DNA from: Synechococcus sp. SP2 MAG
GTDB taxonomy: Bacteria > Cyanobacteriota > Cyanobacteriia > PCC-6307 > Cyanobiaceae
Length of the DNA stretch: 64,000 bases
Assembly: GCA_030756895.1 (NCBI GenBank)
Contig: JAVBIX010000036.1
Coordinates: 3,223 to 67,222, forward strand
Direction: 5' to 3'
Positions 11,250 through 19,386 of the stretch are shown one piece after another; position 1 is the stretch's first letter; each line of letters starts with the position of its first letter. The notes under the pieces were generated by a model, which saw only the letters and a list, made by a program, of their open reading frames with translations, ran no database searches and was not told the origin of the DNA. Position numbers and translations under genes: made by a program.

Positions 11250-11799
11250 GCAGAGGGCGTGCATTTTGGCCATGAGGTTCTTGAGTGGCAGAGCCATGCT
11301 GTATCGCGTGAATGAAGCTAAGGGTTTCTGCATCAAGACAGGCAACTCTTAGCCGTGAAGACATAAAAGCTTAGTCCTAGTTGTCTTGGGTGAGACTTAT
11401 CATGATTCTCATAAAGAGACTCGTATAAGAAGAGTGCGTCTACTCATTTGGCGCTCGAGGGCCTACCCCAGTGTTTGGGTTTCAAAAATGTTGGACAGGG
11501 TCAAAGAGTTGTCTAAGGCTGAGTGGCTTCGCGTGTGCTTGCGTCACTGTGTCTACAGCAGGTACGCAAGCTCTAAAAATGCTGCTACGACTTGTGTTTG
11601 TATTGGCCAAGAATCACTTGGACATTCGATTGTCCGACTTGGACAGGCTGTAGACGATCAACTTGTTGCTCATCGAAGCGAAATGGATCTTTAGGCCTGG
11701 ATGGTCTATTGGTTTTTGTTGGCTCAATGAATGAGGAATTGGGAAGGCTTGCATTTAAAACAATGGAAAAATGAGTTCATAACAACAAACTAATCCTGC

Positions 11800-11870
11800 G
11801 TCTCGCATGAGACTAGTACTGAGACTAGTGAAGAGACTCAAATGAGATATTTGCTTCTTATGCATCTCAC
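11800..11870. repeat. Iteron-like direct repeats of TGAGAC/AGAGAC/TGAGAT at 12-12-11 bp spacing, flanked by GTCTCG and CATCTCAC
   Basis: Motif starts at 11808, 11820, 11832 and 11843; GTCTC at 11800; CATCTCAC at 11863. Confidence 0.85.
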
Positions 11871-11914
11871 TCGTGTCTTGTCTTAAGTCTTATCCTGGAA
11901 CGCATTTGGGATTG

Positions 11915-12991
11915 CTACGACTCTTTATCTCTGTAGAGCTCTCGCAGCATCTGATAGGCCTCATTCAGTCGTCTCATTCCATCCGTAGAGCCACCGGCAT
12001 CTGGATGGGCTTCGATCGCTTTGTTCTTGTATGCGTCTCGGATGGAACGCAAAGTGAGGGATGCTCCAGCTTGCGTGGGCAGATCTAGTAATCGCAGCGC
12101 ACCATGCAGGGTCATGGTGGATTCCAAGGTTTCAAATGACGTCACACGCCGACTCCGTTTGAAGCGGTTCACAAAGCGACGAATCAAAGTTGGGATGCGA
12201 TCCTCCACGTTGCCTGCGGCAAATGGATCTTCGAGAACTGCAGCAGCGACAATCACATGTTCAAATTTTGGAGTCTGCACGGACCAATCAGTGCAGACAT
12301 CCTGCATCGATTGGTTGACCTGGCTCCAGGTGAAGGTGCGCCCCTCGCTTCCGTCTAATTGGGGCCAGATATCTCGGGCCATCCAGAGCATCACAGCTTC
12401 AAGAACCGTTGCCCCCGGCGCTGATCCATAAAGACTGGTCCAATGATCGATCGCTTTATTGCAGCAAGCAGTGAGGTGATCGAAGCCCACCACTGGTACA
12501 AAGGGACTGTCACGTCCTTCTTCTGGTGTTTGAGGCTGTTGCAGGCTGGTACGGATGGCCTGCGTGCGGCTTCGCACAAATCCAGGTAAGTCGATGCCGC
12601 GACTTTTTGTGCTGCTCTCCCTCGGCTGACTGGTGTCGGGTGTGAGCAACGATGTTGTGTCTTGCTCCTTAGGGTCTTGACTACGGCGAACCAAGACGAT
12701 TGCCCGGTCTTCGTTGTACGAGGGTTCCGTTGGTCGCTGGTCTCGCTTTAATTCAATGGCATTAGGCGAGGTCGCGACTGATAAGTCCGTTGGATCCTCG
12801 TTGACTCCTTTGTTGAGAAGGTCGCCTACACCTGATTCGAAGTCTGTCTCAAAATCTGTCTCATCAGTCCAGATTTCTTCCAGCAATCGCGTTAAGCAAT
12901 CGCCTCTGGCCCTAATGCACCACTCTTTCTTCAGCTCGTCGATGCGATCAACGAGATGATCAGGAAGTTCAAGTGTGATCCGACGCCCCAT
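11915..12991 (-). CDS. Ribbon-helix-helix (CopG-like) N-terminus plus C-terminal J-domain protein
   Basis: MGRRITLELPDHLVDRIDELKKEWCIRARGDCLTRLLEEIW resembles RHH; C-terminal IRDAYKNKAIEAHPDAGGSTDGMRRLNEAYQMLRELY carries the HPD motif. Confidence 0.8.
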   Translation of the reverse strand: MGRRITLELPDHLVDRIDELKKEWCIRARGDCLTRLLEEIWTDETDFETDFESGVGDLLNKGVNEDPTDLSVATSPNAIELKRDQRPTEPSYNEDRAIVLVRRSQDPKEQDTTSLLTPDTSQPRESSTKSRGIDLPGFVRSRTQAIRTSLQQPQTPEEGRDSPFVPVVGFDHLTACCNKAIDHWTSLYGSAPGATVLEAVMLWMARDIWPQLDGSEGRTFTWSQVNQSMQDVCTDWSVQTPKFEHVIVAAAVLEDPFAAGNVEDRIPTLIRRFVNRFKRSRRVTSFETLESTMTLHGALRLLDLPTQAGASLTLRSIRDAYKNKAIEAHPDAGGSTDGMRRLNEAYQMLRELYRDKES

Positions 12992-13031
12992 CAGCCTGCC
13001 GCGATGATCTGAGTAAAACGATGCGCGAAGC

Positions 13032-14678
13032 TTATCGACCTTGCAGTCGGCGCAGCCAATCCTGTTGAGCCTTAATGGCATCGCGATAGCGTTGCTCCAA
13101 CGAGTCATTAACGCGCTGAGGCATGATCATCGCTGGTGGCAACTGATTGGCGCCAGTTGATGGCGCGGCAATTGTCGTCGGCTGAATTCTTGGGGCTGGT
13201 TTCGGATAGGTTCGAGGTGTGGCTTCATGCTGAGGAGATGTGATGATCGTCTTTGGCTCGTTGTCGTTCGCCTGAAGGGGATCTGGTTGTGCATTGATCG
13301 CCGGTGGAGGCGTTGGCGGAACAACTTTGCGTTTTTTTGCCGCTGCTTCAGCTTTCCTTGCTGCTTCTAGTAACTCTTCACGACGACGAAGCAAGGCGAG
13401 CTGGGTCACTGGAACCACGCTAAGCAAGTGGCCTGGCGTGGCATCAGCTGGATAAACAACGCTCACTGTGACGGGATTGACAACGTTTGCCTGAACATTG
13501 ATTTGGCCGATGGGCAGGCTCTGTCCTGATTTCATCCCAACATGAACTTCTCGATAGCCTTCCGCACTTTTGATTCCGATCGATCCTCTGAATGCTGTGA
13601 AAGGTTTCCGACCGGATGCAACTGGATGGCTTAAAACCAACTCATGAGACCCAATTCCAGAGAGATTCAGCTCAACATCAAAGCGCACTCCGTAGGTACC
13701 AACATTGTTAAGAGCGGAATCAATCATTCGTGTTGATAATTGATTAACCTGTACATCTTTTGTCCCAAAGTGATGTCTGCGAGTACTTGTTAAAGGAATA
13801 TGTAATGCACTTTGCGTTAGGTCATGGTTGATTGAGGCCTTATATTCATCGCCGAGAGCAACACCAGCCACTCTTGAAAAGACTTTTCCTGTACGAATCT
13901 CATTGAGACGGTTTAAATAAATGCGCCCTGGTGCTAGTTTTTTGCTGTCAAGAACAGCGATAAGCTTTTGCTCTTGGTTTGTTTCCTCTGCTGCTACAAC
14001 AGCAAGTTGGAATTGCCCGTCACTGCGACCTCTCAACAGACCGTTCATAATTCCTCTGGCAGGAAGAACGGAACTCACAATCACTTTGCGACTTCGAGGT
14101 GGAATCGTTATTTGCTGTGGGAGCTTGCGATCAAGTTCTCCTCTCAGCATTTGTACTGCGGTTGCGTCACCCGGTCCTGTATTCCAAGGCCGTCTACCGA
14201 GGGGCTTTACCCCCATTAAACGATTGGGGTGATAAGGAGCTTCGAAACTGTTTTTAACAGAGCCTCTTTTGAATTTAAGGGTCACAGGCTTGCTGCCTGG
14301 GTTGATAGCAATTGCTGCAACCGTTAGCAATCCTCGTGCTCGACGACCACCTAATTTACTGCTGTCTTGAGGGTAATACTTATGGTGCATATGCAACCCG
14401 AATTCGCCATTAAATGTGAATTCAGGATTCCTTAACGGCTGGTTATTTTCCGCTGCAATCGCTGAACCTGGCGCTGTATTGACGAGAATCCCAGGTCCTT
14501 TGACAATTTCGGGCTGGTTGGAATGAAGGACTGGAACGTTATTAAAAGTGCCATTGAGAGCACGAGCTCTCTGCCCAGCCATCAAAGGCACGTAGGCGTG
14601 CGCTTTCTCCACGACACCAAAATCGTATGTCGCAATTGCGACACTGATTAGGACCAGTTTTGATAATCGGTGAGACAC
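13032..14678 (-). CDS. Secreted DUF3370-like protein (GTG start)
   Basis: Signal peptide-like N-terminus; YVPLMAGQRARALNGTFNNVPVLHSNQPEIVKGPGILV typical of cyanobacterial DUF3370. Confidence 0.75.
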   Translation of the reverse strand: MSHRLSKLVLISVAIATYDFGVVEKAHAYVPLMAGQRARALNGTFNNVPVLHSNQPEIVKGPGILVNTAPGSAIAAENNQPLRNPEFTFNGEFGLHMHHKYYPQDSSKLGGRRARGLLTVAAIAINPGSKPVTLKFKRGSVKNSFEAPYHPNRLMGVKPLGRRPWNTGPGDATAVQMLRGELDRKLPQQITIPPRSRKVIVSSVLPARGIMNGLLRGRSDGQFQLAVVAAEETNQEQKLIAVLDSKKLAPGRIYLNRLNEIRTGKVFSRVAGVALGDEYKASINHDLTQSALHIPLTSTRRHHFGTKDVQVNQLSTRMIDSALNNVGTYGVRFDVELNLSGIGSHELVLSHPVASGRKPFTAFRGSIGIKSAEGYREVHVGMKSGQSLPIGQINVQANVVNPVTVSVVYPADATPGHLLSVVPVTQLALLRRREELLEAARKAEAAAKKRKVVPPTPPPAINAQPDPLQANDNEPKTIITSPQHEATPRTYPKPAPRIQPTTIAAPSTGANQLPPAMIMPQRVNDSLEQRYRDAIKAQQDWLRRLQGR

Positions 14679-14898
14679 GCGAGACTGGTTTTGGGTCGTG
14701 CGGCTTGATTCTTCCGCAAGTTCTAAACCTAATCGTCTGGTTCAGAAGCGCCAACTGTGTGTTGGCAGTCTCGATTTCTGGAACAATTCGCCAGGATTAT
14801 GAAAGATCTTGTGCTCAAGCATGTTGCCTCCTTTTTTCTGTCAGCCCTCATCTGAGTCCAGTCATTGGCGGAGTCATCACCAACAACGCAAGTTGGAG

Positions 14899-15006
14899 AT
14901 GCTCCGCTTCTGGCGCGATGGACTTGAGCGTCAACTTGCTGCTGTCACTGCAGCGATGACCACACTTGAGGGCCAAATTCAACGCGACCACAGCGACGAA
15001 TCTTGA
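14899..15006 (+). CDS. Short hypothetical protein (uncertain)
   Basis: MLRFWRDGLERQLAAVTAAMTTLEGQIQRDHSDES; amphipathic, no family recognised. Confidence 0.4.
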   Translation: MLRFWRDGLERQLAAVTAAMTTLEGQIQRDHSDES

Positions 15007-15635
15007 TCGACAAGCTCCTGTCGCAATTGTGTTAAGGCCCGTTTCAGCCTTCTCTGCATTGTCATTGCGCTAACTCCCTGCTTTGTCCCAGCAGCTCGGA
15101 GGCTGTCACCCTCAATTACTACGTCAATCAGCGCCCTTTGCTCCGATGGTGCCAGTCCATAAATGGCTCTCCAGATTCGACGGGCGCTTTCCTGCATCAG
15201 CATCGGTTGCCATTCAGGTTGGTCTGCTGCCACCCTGCTCTCGTCCAAGGGTTCCCAAGATTGACGACGGCGATAGGTATGGACATTGAGCTCCATCTCC
15301 GCTGACATCGTTCCAGCTTGTTGCGGTTTTGAACAGCTGTTTTTAATTGTGTTCTGGGCTTCTTCTTGGAGCCGTCTAGGGAGTCGTACCAGTCCCACGC
15401 TGTCTCTGAGGTAATGAAGAATGGCTCCCCTGATGTGCGGCTTGGCATACACCTCAAACGGCTTCTCTTGTCCTTGCTCATAGCCTTCTGCGGCACGCAA
15501 TAAGCCAAGCCTGCCCACCTGTTTGAGATCATCTCGATCGATGCCCGAACGTCTGGCGTAATGCCCAGCAATCGGATCGACCAGGTTCAGATGATGCTCG
15601 ATCCGTTCGTTTCTGATCGTTTGGGTTTTGTTCAT
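14979..15635 (-). CDS. Alternative sigma-70 family RNA polymerase sigma factor (group 3, SigF-like)
   Basis: IDRDDLKQVGRLGLLRAAEGYEQGQEKPFEVYAKPHIRGAILHYLRD (region 2) and LAPSEQRALIDVVIEGDSLRAAGTKQGVSAMTMQRRLKRALTQLR (region 4). Confidence 0.88.
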   Translation of the reverse strand: MNKTQTIRNERIEHHLNLVDPIAGHYARRSGIDRDDLKQVGRLGLLRAAEGYEQGQEKPFEVYAKPHIRGAILHYLRDSVGLVRLPRRLQEEAQNTIKNSCSKPQQAGTMSAEMELNVHTYRRRQSWEPLDESRVAADQPEWQPMLMQESARRIWRAIYGLAPSEQRALIDVVIEGDSLRAAGTKQGVSAMTMQRRLKRALTQLRQELVDQDSSLWSR

Positions 15636-15693
15636 GGCTGTTGTACGAGAAGGGTGGTCAAAATCAGACGGTTGTCCTTCTTCAGACAGACAG

Positions 15694-16590
15694 CTAGAGG
15701 GATGACTCCACAACCGTGTTTCCACGGATTTCGAGAACCACTTCACGCAATAAGGCCTCGGGGCCATGACTTTTGAGCCAGTTCAGATCAGCGCTTTCAG
15801 TTGCCAAGAGGTATCCAGCAAATCCAAGTGCATTGATGCTGAAACCTGCTGCACCTTCTCGACGCCGCCTCACCATCGCCATCCATTGTGGAGTCAGTAA
15901 CAGGTTGTAGAAAGATCTCGGGTGTTGATCTTGAGAGGGATGTCCGTTACCTAGTTGTTCCGAAAGTGATAGATAGCAGTCATAGAGATGTTGTGCTTGT
16001 TCATCTTGATTCTTTCTTTGATTCAATCTCGAGACAACGGAGCAGCAGTTCAACAACGAATCGCTTGTTGTTTCGATTTTTCTTTGTGTGGCTAATTGTT
16101 GTTGAAACCAGAGCTCCCTGGGACAACTGATCTCATCTTTTCTGCGCGGCAGAAGTTGAAGGTGTCGATGGGGTTGACTCGCACCTGCAATCGGTCCGCT
16201 GTTGAAAAACCAAAGCCCTGATGTGTCTTGATCAACCTGAACTAATGCTGTCCAGTCAGCCAATGTGAGCCAACTATTCTGGGCGGCCCAATTGGCAGTA
16301 ATCAGAAGCATGTGTCCGCGTTGGACCGGATATTTATTCAAAATCACCGCATGGCCTGGATCCAAACGTGCCACCTCAAGTTGTGGGTCCCATGGTTGAA
16401 AGGGATTGGGTTTAGGTCCTTCTCTCTTTAAATGTTTGGGCAAGCGACTTTTGAGAGTTCGTAACTCAAAATTGGATTCTGGACCTCCAGCAAGACGTTC
16501 TAATGAGGTACTGAGAGGGACGAGTGCTCCAGACTTCAATGCCCTTTCGCTTTGCTCGAGCGCTCGATTCCAGAAGGTCTCAGTTCGCAT
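15694..16590 (-). CDS. ATP adenylyltransferase / Ap4A phosphorylase (HIT superfamily)
   Basis: NPFQPWDPQLEV..., GPIAGASQPHRHLQLLP HIT-like motif. Confidence 0.9.
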   Translation of the reverse strand: MRTETFWNRALEQSERALKSGALVPLSTSLERLAGGPESNFELRTLKSRLPKHLKREGPKPNPFQPWDPQLEVARLDPGHAVILNKYPVQRGHMLLITANWAAQNSWLTLADWTALVQVDQDTSGLWFFNSGPIAGASQPHRHLQLLPRRKDEISCPRELWFQQQLATQRKIETTSDSLLNCCSVVSRLNQRKNQDEQAQHLYDCYLSLSEQLGNGHPSQDQHPRSFYNLLLTPQWMAMVRRRREGAAGFSINALGFAGYLLATESADLNWLKSHGPEALLREVVLEIRGNTVVESSL

Positions 16591-17563
16591 TTGTTTTGAG
16601 CCTCGCTAGGGATGCACCCACGTAATAACGACTAAGGATTTCATTGAACTTGAGCCCCTTCATTGCCAGGTTTTGTGCGCCGTGCTGACTCATACTTGCT
16701 CCCAAATGGCTGTGTGCCTCAGCAGCGATTTCACTGGTCGATGCGTACAGCGATTCAACGAGTCCTCCTTGAAAACTGAGCACCAAACCCTTGGTCGCTT
16801 TCGTTGCGGCTGCCGTGGGCTCGCTTTGACTATTGAGGCCTCCATAGGCTTGCCAGCGGGTCGTATCACCAAGATTGAAATCGGAATCTGCAGGACGTAC
16901 AAGATGCACGAGGGCATAGGACCGTGCGGCAACAGCCTGTGCCTTTAACGCTTCAGGATTCCAGTGACTCGGCATCTCTGCACCAACAACAGAGGCTACA
17001 TAACGCTCCAATGAAAGTTGATTAATCGCAATCCAACCATCACCTCTGTTGAGGAAATAAACCGTTTCCGGATAGGGACGTTCATTCACGACTACGGCCC
17101 CATTTTGACCTGACTGGCAGGTCACTAGGTTTAAATGAGGATCAGTAAAAAGTTTTTTAAGGGTTCTTTTTTGCACGACCTCACCGTTGCGGAATCGGCA
17201 CTCGGCTTGTCCTGATAAGTCCACGGCGCGCGGTGGCGATTGACTCAATAAAGCAACGCGCACAATTGGGTTGCCAGGAGCGCCTAGTGGTCTTGCCCTT
17301 GCACCATGAGCGGAGTGCAACACCGATTTGTTTGGCGGTCCATGAATCTCACCTCCATTCGCAGAAGAGGGAACCGTTGCTTGATCTTTTTCGGAGCTCT
17401 CAAGCAACGTTTCAAGCTTAGTTTTTTGGATTCGCTGTTGATCGAGCTGCCCAATTGCTTGGACACCCCAGGCGACGACACCGATCAGTCCCGCGGTGGC
17501 GGCCATGCCCAGCAACAGTGGGGTGAGCTGTCTCACTGTCCCTCGGACAACGTTTTCGATCAT
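16580..17563 (-). CDS. SpoIID/LytB domain protein
   Basis: LERYVASVVGAEMPSHWNPEALKAQAVAARSYAL and MSQHGAQNLAMKG. Confidence 0.9.
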   Translation of the reverse strand: MIENVVRGTVRQLTPLLLGMAATAGLIGVVAWGVQAIGQLDQQRIQKTKLETLLESSEKDQATVPSSANGGEIHGPPNKSVLHSAHGARARPLGAPGNPIVRVALLSQSPPRAVDLSGQAECRFRNGEVVQKRTLKKLFTDPHLNLVTCQSGQNGAVVVNERPYPETVYFLNRGDGWIAINQLSLERYVASVVGAEMPSHWNPEALKAQAVAARSYALVHLVRPADSDFNLGDTTRWQAYGGLNSQSEPTAAATKATKGLVLSFQGGLVESLYASTSEIAAEAHSHLGASMSQHGAQNLAMKGLKFNEILSRYYVGASLARLKTNAN

Positions 17564-18302
17564 GCCTGAAATCAACAAAGTTGCTTGGATTGGCCGTGCA
17601 TTGATCGTTGGCCGTGGTGGTCTTGGTACGGCACTTGCGGAGGAGCTGCAACGCCGTCAGCCCGCTCTTGAGGTCATGCTCTGCGGCCGAACCTTGGGTT
17701 CAGCGGATGAGGAATGTGGGAACTGGCTGGTGGACCTCGAGTCTTCCCAAAGTCTTGCAATGTTGTCTCAGAGGCTCCTGGAGGATCCACAGCCCCTGCG
17801 TTTGGTGATCAATGCCACTGGGCGACTGCATGGCGGCTCCCTCTCTCCTGAGAAGCGTCTGCAGCAGGTTTGTGCCGATCATTTGATGGAATCGTTTGCG
17901 ATCAATGCTGCGGGGCCTCTTCTCTTGGCTAAAGCGATTGAACCTGCCCTGAAACGTGATCGCCCTTTTCACTTTGCGAGTCTCAGCGCGCGAGTGGGGA
18001 GCATCGGTGACAACAAAACTGGCGGCTGGTACGCCTATCGCGGAGCCAAAGCAGCCCAGAACATGTATTTGCGTTCGCTGAGTGTGGAGTGGGCACGGCG
18101 TTTTCCACTCGCCACAGTCACGATGCTGCATCCAGGCACCACTGATACAGCGCTTTCCAAGCCATTTCAAGATTTTGTTCCGCCGGATCGTCTGTTCAGC
18201 CCTCAAAAAGCGGCCGCATTGTTGCTCGATGTTTTGCTTGAGCAGACAGCTGGCGACAGCGGCCGTTTTCTGGCATGGGATGGTCAGGAGATCCCTTGGT
18301 GA
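17562..18302 (+). CDS. Short-chain dehydrogenase/reductase family protein
   Basis: RALIVGRGGLGTALAEELQRR, FASLSARVGSIGDNKTGGWYAYRGAKAAQNM (Ser-Tyr-Lys). Confidence 0.85.
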   Translation: MPEINKVAWIGRALIVGRGGLGTALAEELQRRQPALEVMLCGRTLGSADEECGNWLVDLESSQSLAMLSQRLLEDPQPLRLVINATGRLHGGSLSPEKRLQQVCADHLMESFAINAAGPLLLAKAIEPALKRDRPFHFASLSARVGSIGDNKTGGWYAYRGAKAAQNMYLRSLSVEWARRFPLATVTMLHPGTTDTALSKPFQDFVPPDRLFSPQKAAALLLDVLLEQTAGDSGRFLAWDGQEIPW

Positions 18303-18691
18303 GCGTTCTTTTTGAGGATGTCCAAGGGGATGATCTGGAGCGCTGTGTGCTCGGTTGCTTCGAGTCGTACCGGTGGCGCCATTCCGTCGTCATAGGCCTG
18401 TTTCCAGCGTGGGGCACAGACACACCAGTGATCGCCTGGTTTGAGACCAGGGAAGCCGAAGTCGGGCATGGGAGTGCTCAAGTCATTGCCCTGGGCCTTG
18501 CTGTAATTCAGAAATCGTTCAGACATCACGCAGCAGACGCTGTGTTGCCCCAAGTCGCTGGGATCTGTGCGGCAGTGTCCATCTCGAAACCAACCTGTCA
18601 TCGGCTCGCAACTACAGCCTTCAAGCGCACCACCTAAAACATTCAGATCACCCTGCCCAACTGGCTTTTGCTCTTGTTGTTGTGACGGCAT
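18284..18691 (-). CDS. DUF2237 family protein
   Basis: NVLGGALEGCSCEPMTGWFRDGHC...SKAQGNDLSTPMPDFGFPGLKPGDHWCVCAPRWKQA. Confidence 0.85.
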   Translation of the reverse strand: MPSQQQEQKPVGQGDLNVLGGALEGCSCEPMTGWFRDGHCRTDPSDLGQHSVCCVMSERFLNYSKAQGNDLSTPMPDFGFPGLKPGDHWCVCAPRWKQAYDDGMAPPVRLEATEHTALQIIPLDILKKNAHQGIS

Positions 18692-18802
18692 TCGCTTGCA
18701 TTTGCTGCCAGGAGTCTGCCGAACGACTGGCACATTCCGAGACGAGATGGTTGACGGATCACGGGGGTTAGGCGTTAGAGGTCGTTCAGTTATGCCTCCT
18801 CG

Positions 18803-19033
18803 ATGGATTGGGAGTTCACTGAAGACGCGGCGTTCATCGCCCTCTGCGATGCGTTCCGCGAAAGTGGCGAGTCATCGGCCATTGAGTTCCTTGCCAATGG
18901 TGAGGGAGCCTTCCACTTTCAGGATCTTGCACAGAACGCTGCGGGAGAAGGATTTGATTTGAGCGAGTCCAGTGCGCTGGATGATTTTCAGCAGGACGTG
19001 ATCGACACGATGGAAAAGCTCTGCCAGGAGTGA
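18803..19033 (+). CDS. Small acidic conserved hypothetical protein
   Basis: MDWEFTEDAAFIALCDAFRESGESSAIEFLANGEGAFHFQDLAQNAAGEGFDLSESS...; coding-like composition. Confidence 0.6.
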   Translation: MDWEFTEDAAFIALCDAFRESGESSAIEFLANGEGAFHFQDLAQNAAGEGFDLSESSALDDFQQDVIDTMEKLCQE

Positions 19034-19061
19034 TCCTGCAGAGCTCACATTGAATGGGCTG

Positions 19062-19334
19062 TCAGCTGAAATAAAAGCTGATTTCCTTGTCCTTCAGGCC
19101 TTCCCAACCAGCCTCGATTAATCGGGTGTTCAGGACCTCTTGGCTGAAATGTTTGGCACCGGTGCGGACGATCCGGTTCCTCATCGACTTACGCACTCCG
19201 CTGCGCTTTCGTTGTGCCTCTTGATCCATGACCTCGCGGTAGAGCGTGAGCATCGCTTCTGGAAGAGGGCTTCCATCGATGTCCAACCCAGCCTTAATCG
19301 CATTGTCGATGGCGTCGGGGCCGCTGAAGTCCAT
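19062..19334 (-). CDS. DUF4090-like cyanobacterial protein
   Basis: GPDAIDNAIKAGLDIDGSPLPEAMLTLYREVMDQEAQRKRSGVRKSMRNRIVRTGAKHFSQ. Confidence 0.75.
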   Translation of the reverse strand: MDFSGPDAIDNAIKAGLDIDGSPLPEAMLTLYREVMDQEAQRKRSGVRKSMRNRIVRTGAKHFSQEVLNTRLIEAGWEGLKDKEISFYFS

Positions 19335-19386
19335 TGGAGCAAGTGCAGTGCCTCAGAAGTCTGAGGCAACACACTGCTGTGTGGCT

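Noticed and set aside
11386-11694. 102-aa ORF as a real gene
   Set aside because: TTG start inside a repeat motif, no RBS-like context, Cys/Arg/Val-rich composition without domain pattern; treated as noncoding.
11800-11870. Chromosomal replication origin or plasmid-type iteron origin
   Set aside because: No DnaA-box-like TTATNCACA cluster, no AT-rich DUE beside the array, no dnaA/dnaN or Rep gene nearby.
11162-11914. CRISPR array
   Set aside because: Repeats are only 6-9 bp, irregularly placed with inverted orientation, no ~30-bp repeats with unique spacers and no cas genes.
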